Below are positions 6,406 through 13,120 of a stretch of 23,524 nt of DNA, in pieces. The notes below the pieces were generated by a model. It saw nothing but the letters and a program-made list of their open reading frames with translations, did not search any database and was not told where the DNA came from. The DNA lies in the IMG/VR virus record IMGVR_UViG_3300023184_000529, positions 1 to 23,524 of that record, one strand, 5' to 3'. The position numbers and the translations under genes are program-made. Source of the DNA: a virus. Positions within the stretch are counted from its first letter, which is position 1, and every line of letters begins with the position of its first letter.

Positions 6406-8543
6406 CCCTTGAGCAAGGCGTAGGCCGCCAGATTTCCCCCAGTGGCTTTATTATTTTGCAGGGCATCTGCCCCCAGTCCTTCTGGACGGATGCGGATCCC
6501 GCCGGATCGCGAGAAGTCTGGCGTATTGCAAACAAGGGTGCGGACTCCGTTTTTCTGCAGTGCTTGGCTCATAACAAAATCGTCCGCAAGGAAGTGGGCA
6601 CGGCCCACCGAGTCCAGCCCGGCAAACTCCTTGGGACTCATCGCGGGCCAGAGATCTGCGCTGGGCATATCCGAGCGCCGACAGATGACGCCAGCAAAGC
6701 CCTCCAGGATCTCGGCGTGACCGAGGTGATCGGGCGCGATGGCGTAGCCTGTGGAGCCTGTCATAAAAAAGCCACAGATGCCGAGCGCCGCTTTTTGCGT
6801 TTTGTTTTGTTCGTCGGCGAGCACCTGCAACATCGTGGGACCGTAAAGGATATCGTCATCGCACCAGACGATCTGGGCGGTGGGATCCGTCTCGGCCGCC
6901 ATCGCACCGATAAACTTGGTGGCGGGGCCGTGGTCTAGGGTTCGGTTAATTTCTAATTTACCAGAATCGGCTAGGGCCTGTATCTCGGCGGGGATATCCC
7001 CAAAGCGTTCGCCTGTGCGGGCTAGTTTTTCTGGGACGGAAAGGATGATGCGATCGGCTGGGCGTGACTGGGCCAGCAAGCTCTGGATGGTGGGCATGAT
7101 CTTACCTATCCGAGTAGGTGTGGTGGTAAGGCCGACGACTATTTTGCCAGGGCGATCGACGGGATCGGGTAGTCGGACGGCTGCGGCCGGGACGGTGCCC
7201 TGGGTAATGAGATCTACGTCCCAGCGCAGTGGTGGGCAGGCGGTATCTTTATCACATTTTACGAAAAGCAGGATCCGGCCGAGAGCTGCGGCGGTGGCCT
7301 CCTCCGCATCCTTGACGATGTGGATTCGTTTGCCTGCGATCTCAGTGCCCGGATCGGTAATAAAGAGGTATTGAATGGCGGCCGGATTGTCCGAGGTATC
7401 CATAAAGAATTTCTGTAGGCGGAAAGCGTCTGCAAATGGGCCGTTGAACACGATGGTGATCTGGCCCCAGTTCCCCCGGAAGTTTTCACGTAGGCAGCGA
7501 TCCGCATCTGCGGTCTGGCCGACGGCTCGCAGGCACTGCTCGATGAGTAGCTTAGGCAGGTGGCCGTACCACTTAGCGTCCAGATTCCAGATAACACCTT
7601 GGGGACGCGGTAACGTCTCGACCATATTAAGCAGGCGGACGGCTTCGGAGAAGTTGCCCTCGTCGATAAGGATGGTGGCGAGGTGGCCGTAGGCTTCGCG
7701 ACGTGTTGGGCACCGGGCGATGCCCATGCCGAGGTACTTACGCTTTTTAACGTGATCCGCGCACATCACGCCAGCCATGCAGAAAAGCTGGTAGCGTTCC
7801 GTCTCGCCTAGATCTGGATGCTCTAGGCCGAGGAGCGTGGGGCCGATGCTCTCTTGGTAGAGGCCGCGTAGGTATCCCTCTTGGGCCAGATAATAAAGAT
7901 TCATCCCGGTATGTTCTAGGAGCGTGCCGAGGATCCGTTTATTGCGATCGCTAGAGTTTTTTTTGCAGGTGTTAGGCGCGTGAATTACTACGAGGTGATC
8001 GGCTAGGCCGACGCCCAAGCCAGGGACGGGTTTGACTCGTTCGTGGACGGCTCGTTCCCAGATGGCTGGGAGGGTTCCGTCGGGTTGGCGCCGGAAAAAT
8101 CTTTCTCTTCGATTATCCCTCATTCCACTATTTTGGACGTCATACCGGGTGACTAAAATTTCCCAGCCTTCTTTGGCTTGTTCACGGACGAGGACGGCGT
8201 CGCGGTGCAGTTTAGCCTGGCCGGGATCCAGCAGATCGTCCGCATCAAACCAGATGACGTACTTCCCTGTGGATAGGTTAAAGGCCATGTTGCGGGCAGC
8301 GGCGAAATTGTCGATATGAGGCCAATCAGCATGCTCGGGTGCATTCTGATACTCGCCCCAGACTAAAGCCTCGCCAGCGGCCTCCTGTGCGCAAATACGC
8401 ACACTCTGCGCATCATTTTTACCGCAAGCGGAGACCACGACGACTTCGTCCCATAGACCTGCGCAGGACTTAATTAAACGGGCGACGAGTTCCCCTTCGT
8501 TGGGGCCGACGATGAGTGCTAAAGAAATAAGGGGGGTTTTCAT
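6402..8543 (-). CDS. Large two-domain glycosyltransferase with central helical repeats
   Basis: This is a 713-residue protein with two transferase modules. The N-terminal one (about 1-230) is a family-2 glycosyltransferase: it has LALIVGPNEGELV at the start, DNFAAARN around 78-85 and WFDADD around 98-103 as the metal-binding DxD. The centre (about 235-350) looks like helical TPR-type repeats (HLATILIDEGNFSEAVRLLNM). The C-terminal module begins near residue 470 (KIVVGLTTTPTRIGKIMPTI) and carries VWCDDDILYGP near 560 as a second DxD-like motif. It starts 66 bases after the capsid gene, past a strong hairpin, without a recognisable Shine-Dalgarno site, which suggests lower expression than the capsid. 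It probably makes a multi-sugar structure with its two partners. Confidence 0.8.
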   Translation of the reverse strand: MKTPLISLALIVGPNEGELVARLIKSCAGLWDEVVVVSACGKNDAQSVRICAQEAAGEALVWGEYQNAPEHADWPHIDNFAAARNMAFNLSTGKYVIWFDADDLLDPGQAKLHRDAVLVREQAKEGWEILVTRYDVQNSGMRDNRRERFFRRQPDGTLPAIWERAVHERVKPVPGLGVGLADHLVVIHAPNTCKKNSSDRNKRILGTLLEHTGMNLYYLAQEGYLRGLYQESIGPTLLGLEHPDLGETERYQLFCMAGVMCADHVKKRKYLGMGIARCPTRREAYGHLATILIDEGNFSEAVRLLNMVETLPRPQGVIWNLDAKWYGHLPKLLIEQCLRAVGQTADADRCLRENFRGNWGQITIVFNGPFADAFRLQKFFMDTSDNPAAIQYLFITDPGTEIAGKRIHIVKDAEEATAAALGRILLFVKCDKDTACPPLRWDVDLITQGTVPAAAVRLPDPVDRPGKIVVGLTTTPTRIGKIMPTIQSLLAQSRPADRIILSVPEKLARTGERFGDIPAEIQALADSGKLEINRTLDHGPATKFIGAMAAETDPTAQIVWCDDDILYGPTMLQVLADEQNKTQKAALGICGFFMTGSTGYAIAPDHLGHAEILEGFAGVICRRSDMPSADLWPAMSPKEFAGLDSVGRAHFLADDFVMSQALQKNGVRTLVCNTPDFSRSGGIRIRPEGLGADALQNNKATGGNLAAYALLKG

Positions 8544-8560
8544 AGTTTTTGAGTAGGGAA

Positions 8561-8588
8561 GCCCAGCACACCCCCCGATGTGCTGGGC
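8561..8588 (-). terminator. Strong hairpin after the capsid gene
   Basis: GCCCAGCACA pairs perfectly with TGTGCTGGGC across an eight-base loop, between the capsid stop codon and the glycosyltransferase start. On the transcribed strand the stem is not followed by a U-run. It may act as a partial terminator or as a 3' stabilising structure that raises capsid mRNA above the downstream genes. Confidence 0.6.
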
Positions 8589-8609
8589 ACCCTGATGAAT
8601 CTCTAACTC

Positions 8610-9485
8610 TTAGACCAAGCGAACGAGCGAGGCTGTCGATCCACGTCCACATCCGAAGAGCAAGATGTAGGACCGATTACGCGTTCCGAGCGTAGGGTTA
8701 TAGAACTCGCGCATCTGCAGGCTGAGGCCGCTGACGGGTTCCGTTACGTTTTCGATGGAGCCGGGGTAGTCCGAAGGAACTTCGGGCAGGCGGGCCGCCA
8801 CCAAAAGCGCTTCCTGATTCGCCGCAAAGCCTTTAGAAATCGCGGATGGAAGCGAAGGATAACTAAATACCTCTATTCCGTTAACCAAGCCGACCGAGCC
8901 TGTGCGCACCGTATCCCCTTGGATCTGGGCGTTGGCCACGATCGAGCTGTCGTTCAACAAGCTCGCCTTATTGTTGGGCGAGACGATTGCGTAACGATTG
9001 CCTGAGGGCACTTTGTTTCCGTCGAGCACCACACCCATCGAAACGATGGAGCGGTAGCTGAGAACGTCGGCCGCCACGGTCATCGTGGAGGTGTAGGACG
9101 CTGCGCTGATGGTGCCGAGCAAGGTATCCACCATGGATTTGCCCAGGGCGTGTGCGGCGGAAGCGGCGAAACGCTCAATCAAATTGATCGAGGAGCTGGC
9201 TGCTTCGGAGTCATTGATGGCCACTGTGGAGTGGATCAAGTTGTCCAGCGACACGATGCAATCGGTCTGCGTGCGGTCTCCCGCGACGTAGCCGTTTGCA
9301 GTGCTGTAGGCCACCGCGGTTGCCGCGGTAATCAGGTGGGTGGTGACGATATCGCCCTTACGAGCGGAAGCGTCGGAGAAGTCCGAGTAGGCGGACGTGA
9401 GGAACGGGAACTGTTCGACAAGCAGGCTGAGCGCCCGTTGGGAAACTAACTTTCCGTTGCTGACTGATGCGAGACTATTTGCCAT
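8610..9485 (-). CDS. Major capsid protein
   Basis: This is a 291-residue protein with the composition of an HK97-fold coat protein: acidic to neutral, rich in Ala, Ser, Val and Leu. It has an N-terminal arm (NGKLVSQRALSLLVEQFPFL), a domain with TVAINDSEAASSSINLIERFAASAAHALGKSMVDTLL in its middle third, and a typical SYRSIVSMGVVLDGNKVPSGNRYAIVSP-type segment about residues 142-170, here described by its SGNRYAIVSP core. The best ribosome-binding site of the head operon precedes it (AGAAGGA, nine bases from ATG). It lies directly after the protease-scaffold gene and before a strong hairpin, as expected for the most abundant virion protein. No separate decoration protein gene is seen next to it. 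Confidence 0.85.
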   Translation of the reverse strand: MANSLASVSNGKLVSQRALSLLVEQFPFLTSAYSDFSDASARKGDIVTTHLITAATAVAYSTANGYVAGDRTQTDCIVSLDNLIHSTVAINDSEAASSSINLIERFAASAAHALGKSMVDTLLGTISAASYTSTMTVAADVLSYRSIVSMGVVLDGNKVPSGNRYAIVSPNNKASLLNDSSIVANAQIQGDTVRTGSVGLVNGIEVFSYPSLPSAISKGFAANQEALLVAARLPEVPSDYPGSIENVTEPVSGLSLQMREFYNPTLGTRNRSYILLFGCGRGSTASLVRLV

Positions 9486-9506
9486 ATATCTATCCTTCTT
9501 TCTTGG

Positions 9507-10469
9507 TTATCGTGCGAGCTGGTTTAGTTTTTGATAAATCACAGCCGCACGACTGGGATTTTTTTCATCGTTGAACTGCTTGAGCAGGTCAGCGCGTGAA
9601 AGTGTGGGTGCCACGATCTCAAGGGGTTGTGTGCCTCGGCTGGCTTCGAGATCAATTTTTAAGCGGCTGAGTTCGTTGTTCAGCGCGACGATCTTGGGAT
9701 CCTCTGCGAGTTCAACGGCTACTTCGGCCACGGCGGGAAGTTCGGCAGTAGCTTCGGTCACAACCTCAGCGGCGGGCGCGGGGGCGGGCTCGGCTACGAC
9801 TTCGGGTTCGGAGAGCTTGGCGCTCATGGCGGGGGCGACTTCCACAACGTCGGCGGAGGCGTCGGCTTTTAAGAGAGTAAGAATTTCGGCAAGCTGGGCC
9901 CTGTCAGAGGTGAGCATGGCGACAACATCGGCCAAGGTAGGCTCAGCCAATTTGGTTTCCAGAGCCGCTGGCGCGGGCGCGGTCACGATCTCCGGCGCTT
10001 GTTCAACTTTTGTATCGGTCATAAGCGACTGCACGCTGTCAACCTGAGCGCGAAATACGCCCGTGGGATTGGCCGCGGGATTTAAAACAAGATCGACTGA
10101 CCAGAGCTGGGACACGTTGGCAAGGACGGTGCCGTCCTTAGCTTCCCTAGGGATCCCAGCGAAGCTGATCGAGAAGCCGATCTGCGTGGGCAAGGTGCTA
10201 ATGATCTCGCTGAAGTAGGAAAAGCCGTCGTGCGATTCAAAGAGGACGAGATCGGCGCGGACGCGGCCGCCGTCTAAGGCAAAGCCTTCCAGATAGCCGA
10301 TGATGTTGGAGATCGAGGAGCTGTGGTCGCTTAGTACTTTTACTTGGCCAGCGGCGTTACCTGCCTGGACAACTTGGTCGAGGGTGTCGGCATCGACGAC
10401 CATGCCATGACCCAAAGCGGGTCCAGCAGTGATTACGGATACTTTACGAAATAACTTTGTTGAGGCCAT
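9507..10469 (-). CDS. Prohead protease fused to scaffold domain
   Basis: This 320-residue protein has two parts. Residues 1-145 form a serine protease of the prohead-maturation class: His49 in VLSDHSSS and Ser100 in QIGFSISF are the likely catalytic pair, followed by a conserved-looking VDLVLNPAANPTGVF that closes the domain. Residues 150-320 are rich in Ala, Glu, Val and Pro, end in a coiled coil (DPKIVALNNELSRLKIDLEA) and a basic tail, and should be the scaffold that guides capsid assembly and is then degraded. A protease with a C-terminal scaffold is the arrangement of lambda gpC/Nu3. It lies 21 bases upstream of the capsid gene. The start codon sits inside a 6-bp hairpin. Confidence 0.85.
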   Translation of the reverse strand: MASTKLFRKVSVITAGPALGHGMVVDADTLDQVVQAGNAAGQVKVLSDHSSSISNIIGYLEGFALDGGRVRADLVLFESHDGFSYFSEIISTLPTQIGFSISFAGIPREAKDGTVLANVSQLWSVDLVLNPAANPTGVFRAQVDSVQSLMTDTKVEQAPEIVTAPAPAALETKLAEPTLADVVAMLTSDRAQLAEILTLLKADASADVVEVAPAMSAKLSEPEVVAEPAPAPAAEVVTEATAELPAVAEVAVELAEDPKIVALNNELSRLKIDLEASRGTQPLEIVAPTLSRADLLKQFNDEKNPSRAAVIYQKLNQLAR

Positions 10470-10481
10470 GCCCGCGCATGG
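10466..10481 (-). promoter_or_regulatory. Hairpin covering the protease start codon
   Basis: CCATGC and GCATGG pair perfectly around CCGC, and one arm contains the ATG of the protease-scaffold gene. No clear Shine-Dalgarno site lies upstream. Such a structure could limit translation of the protease relative to the capsid, but this is inferred from base pairing only. Confidence 0.4.
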
Positions 10482-10500
10482 CGTGTCAAAGTGGGGCTAC

Positions 10501-10517
10501 CGTAAGAACTACTTTTT
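10501..10517. repeat. Direct repeat after the exported-protein gene (copy A)
   Basis: These 17 bases match positions 10977-10993 at 15 of 17. On the minus strand this copy lies just after the stop codon of the exported-protein gene and looks like a remnant of the portal gene's 3' end (CCTAAAAAGTAGTT). Confidence 0.6.
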
Positions 10518-10521
10518 AGGA

Positions 10522-10950
10522 TTATCGCAGGGACTGGTCTAAGAGTTCTTCTAGTTTTTTCGCCTCTTCTGACATCATATAACGTTTAGGAACTATGTCT
10601 CCAGTTTGATTCGGGTTATCCGACGGCAGGCGATAAGTAAACCCCCTCTGATCTATGAACCGAGATAGGGCGTCTAAAGTTAAGGATGCCATTTTTTCAA
10701 ACTTCAAAACATCTGACGAGGCTTTAGTTTTATTAGCCACCGCCGCTTGTTTTTTTGTTCTTTCATCTAAAAGTAAATAGACCGCCCCTAGCCCTTTCCG
10801 TTCGGCCCTGACCATTTCTAACTCCATCTGATTTGATTCTTCGGCCATTCTGTCATGATTCTGTTGATCGGCGGCGGCGGCTTGGTTTTGTTGTTCCTGC
10901 CCGTAAGCCAGACCAGAACATAATAAACTTAAAATAAGTATCTTAAGCAC
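10522..10950 (-). CDS. Exported coiled-coil protein, probable moron
   Basis: This 142-residue protein has an N-terminal signal peptide (MLKILILSLLCSGLAYG, probable cleavage before QEQQ). The mature part is helical and highly charged (MAEESNQMELEMVRAERKGL; a coiled coil to about residue 70), with a C-terminal helix EEAKKLEELLDQSLR. The cysteine in the signal is not in a good lipobox. The start is GTG; an AGGAG lies rather far upstream. The gene is more AT-rich than the portal and protease genes around it and has no counterpart at this place in lambda. It is bracketed by imperfect 17-bp direct repeats, so I read it as an inserted cargo gene. A periplasmic role, for example in lysis or exclusion, is only a guess. 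Confidence 0.6.
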   Translation of the reverse strand: MLKILILSLLCSGLAYGQEQQNQAAAADQQNHDRMAEESNQMELEMVRAERKGLGAVYLLLDERTKKQAAVANKTKASSDVLKFEKMASLTLDALSRFIDQRGFTYRLPSDNPNQTGDIVPKRYMMSEEAKKLEELLDQSLR

Positions 10951-10976
10951 ACCACAAGCCTGCTCCTAGTGGGAGC

Positions 10977-10993
10977 CGTAGCAACTACTTTTT
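10977..10993. repeat. Direct repeat at the portal 3' end (copy B)
   Basis: This 17-base copy covers the portal stop codon and the bases after it, and matches 10501-10517 at 15 of 17. A five-base hairpin (GCTCC/GGAGC, 10962-10976) borders it. Together with copy A it encloses the exported-protein gene. Confidence 0.6.
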
Positions 10994-12628
10994 CTTTTTA
11001 GGTTTCGGACGGTACTTACCGATGCCAAGGGCGGAGACGATCATTTCCTGCTCTGCCTTCGTCAGTGTAAAATCCGCATCGTCGCGCATGGTGTACGTAT
11101 CTGTGGACGGTGCGGGCGCGGGATCTGCAACTGGCTGAGGAATGGTCACGGGCTCCGGCTCGGCCATCGTCAGGTGCACGACTACTTCTTTTGCTTCTAG
11201 CGCTGGGGTGACGGTTGCATCCTGCGCGGGGGCAATCGCGGGAGGCGTATCGTTTACGACAGCGGCTGGGGCAGATGTGTTGTTAGGAATAAACTGGATA
11301 TCAGAGACGGGGATCCCCGCCTCTAAGCACTTGTTTTTAATGTAGACTTGTTCCGCGATCTTTTGATCGACGATCTCCTGCCAGTCGTCGCCACGCTCGG
11401 CGCTAATATCGGCCAGGGTGCGGATGCCCAGCTTAAGATCCTCGCGATCGGCGGCGCTGTCCCTGCCTGCATCGATGGTGGTGCGCTGGGGTGTGTGATA
11501 GACGGCGTTCCACCATTTATTCATTCCCTTGGGCGGGGTGAGATCCCCGCGTTTGATGGCTTTAGCCAGCGCCCAAAGACGAACGCGGCTGATCATCTGG
11601 GTGATGATGGCCTGGGCGACTTCATCAAAGCGGCGCTGAGCTTGTGCCAGGACAAAGCGCTGCGACGGGCCGGACAGATCCGCTTTCCACATGTACTCGT
11701 AAGGCAGTCCAAGTCCGGCGGCCGCGGCCCGCAGGTACTGATCCATGTGATCCATGATGTTCTGGGATGGGCGTTCATCCTTGAGCTCTACAATTTTGCG
11801 ACCTGCAGGAAGGTTCCAAATGGCACCGCCGCCCATAACGTCATCTGTGGTAATTCCTTCGGGGCTGGTACTTTCTGGGCCAAAGAATCCCATGCTACCG
11901 TCGCCCTCAAGGGCTAGGCCAATCTGGCCTGAGCGTTTGGCGGCTTGCATGGTGTAGTCCAAAATCTCGTCGCGATCTTGCAAAAGGTTCACACAGGTGA
12001 CTAGACGTGAGAGGGAGCGGAGTTCGTCCGGGCGATCGCGTTCCGCCAGGACAATAACGTCGGCGGCTTGAACTTCGGTGTAGGTATCGCCGTCGTTACC
12101 GCTTTTTAGATAGTAGGAAAGAGGGCGGCCGAGCGGGCTGACGCGTACGCCGTCGATTACTTTAGGATCGCGGATGTTGTTCGGTGTTTCGCATCGGTGA
12201 CTTTCCACCATCTGAATCATCGGGTAGCCGTCGCCGTTATCGGTCAGAAGCAAAAAGACTTCGTTATCACGGAGCATGGATCGGCAGGCGACTTGTTGCA
12301 TGGCGGACCAGTCCAAAATCCCGCGGACGTCGCAGGCCAGTGACCAGTTGGCCATCCATTCCTCGGTGGCTTTGTTCCATCCCTCGTCGGAGGTGCGGGC
12401 TTGGGCTTTAATGCCAGGGCCGATGGAGTTGCGGGTGATACTATCGATGGCGCCACGGACGACTGGGTTATTATAGTAAAAATATCTGGCCATGCCCAAG
12501 ACGGCACTACGGGAATTATTTGTGACGTCGCGTCGGGTGTCTTGAGGAGTCGGCTGGAGCCATCGACGACGATGCTGATCTGGTTGCCCCGCACGAATTA
12601 GACGGCCGAAAACACCAGTCCAATTCAT
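10985..12628 (-). CDS. Portal protein, lambda GpB-type
   Basis: This is a 547-residue protein of the lambda portal family (Phage_portal_2). Diagnostic features are ARYFYYNNPVVRGAIDSITRN near residues 47-67, NSIGPGIKAQA just after, and MQQVACRSMLRDNEVFLLL near 120. Further on come a GLPYEYMWKADLSG segment near 305-318 and an RRFDEVAQAII helix near 330. It forms the dodecameric ring for DNA entry and tail attachment. The C-terminal 100 residues are Pro/Ala-rich and end in a lysine run (KPKKKK), longer and more variable than the core. The ATG shares one base with the stop of the gpW-like gene (TAATG), the same neighbour relation as W and B in lambda. Confidence 0.88.
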   Translation of the reverse strand: MNWTGVFGRLIRAGQPDQHRRRWLQPTPQDTRRDVTNNSRSAVLGMARYFYYNNPVVRGAIDSITRNSIGPGIKAQARTSDEGWNKATEEWMANWSLACDVRGILDWSAMQQVACRSMLRDNEVFLLLTDNGDGYPMIQMVESHRCETPNNIRDPKVIDGVRVSPLGRPLSYYLKSGNDGDTYTEVQAADVIVLAERDRPDELRSLSRLVTCVNLLQDRDEILDYTMQAAKRSGQIGLALEGDGSMGFFGPESTSPEGITTDDVMGGGAIWNLPAGRKIVELKDERPSQNIMDHMDQYLRAAAAGLGLPYEYMWKADLSGPSQRFVLAQAQRRFDEVAQAIITQMISRVRLWALAKAIKRGDLTPPKGMNKWWNAVYHTPQRTTIDAGRDSAADREDLKLGIRTLADISAERGDDWQEIVDQKIAEQVYIKNKCLEAGIPVSDIQFIPNNTSAPAAVVNDTPPAIAPAQDATVTPALEAKEVVVHLTMAEPEPVTIPQPVADPAPAPSTDTYTMRDDADFTLTKAEQEMIVSALGIGKYRPKPKKKK

Positions 12629-12870
12629 TAAAATGTTTCCATTCTGTAAAATGGACGGCTGACGGATCCTGTGGACAGGGTGAGGAAGTCCTCCACTTGG
12701 GCAGACGTGGTGAAGTCTTTAACTTTTCTCCATGCGCAGTAGGCGAGCTGGGCGACGGTGGATGGGCTCATGCCTGGCTGAAGGGAGTAGCTAAAGGATT
12801 TACCCGCGACGCTGGCACTAACCATGACTCGGCCCCCGTTGGTCATGGTGGTGGTCTGATTGCTGGCCAT
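12628..12870 (-). CDS. gpW-like head-tail connector protein
   Basis: This is an 80-residue protein if started at the ATG at 12870 (MASNQTTTMTNGGRVMVSAS). The frame stays open upstream to a TTG at 12969, giving 113 residues. The core NGGRVMVSASVAGKSFSYSLQPGMSPSTVAQLAYCAWRK, cited here by its ends, has the beta-hairpin and helices of small gpW-type proteins that stabilise the filled head. Its place between the GpA-type terminase and the GpB-type portal matches W in lambda exactly. The true start is unresolved because the gene upstream runs into this one in another frame (see 12818-13120). Confidence 0.6.
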   Translation of the reverse strand: MASNQTTTMTNGGRVMVSASVAGKSFSYSLQPGMSPSTVAQLAYCAWRKVKDFTTSAQVEDFLTLSTGSVSRPFYRMETF

Positions 12871-13120
12871 TGCCTCCAGGGCAAGACGTAACGCCACCGG
12901 GTCTTTCGCCGCTGTGATCCAAAGGGAAAATATGAGGGCCCGCTCCACAAGGCGAAGAGGTGGTGTCAATCGATTGGCGGAGGGAAAGGCCGATGGCTTC
13001 GGCGCTGTTTAATATAGGGCGAATAAAGACGAGTTCCGTCCTATTACATCCCATCATATAAGAACGGATTTTACCTGTCAGGCTAAGGGAAAGTTTGTAG
13101 GTATCTTCTAGGTTATTCAT
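12818..13120 (-). CDS. Small protein coupled to large terminase, possibly frameshifted
   Basis: This 100-residue frame starts in an ATGA overlap with the large terminase. The first 50 residues look natural (EDTYKLSLSLTGKIRSYMMG, then NSAEAIGLSLRQSI). The second half (SGERPGGVTSCPGGNGQQSD and a HHHDQRGPSHG tail) looks like out-of-frame translation. Meanwhile the +1 frame over the same bases reads well (ALIFSLWITAAKDPVALRLA) and continues into the gpW-like protein. Either a base is missing or extra near 12900-12970, or two genes overlap, or a ribosomal +1 shift joins them into one protein of about 160 residues. Function unknown. Confidence 0.4.
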   Translation of the reverse strand: MNNLEDTYKLSLSLTGKIRSYMMGCNRTELVFIRPILNSAEAIGLSLRQSIDTTSSPCGAGPHIFPLDHSGERPGGVTSCPGGNGQQSDHHHDQRGPSHG

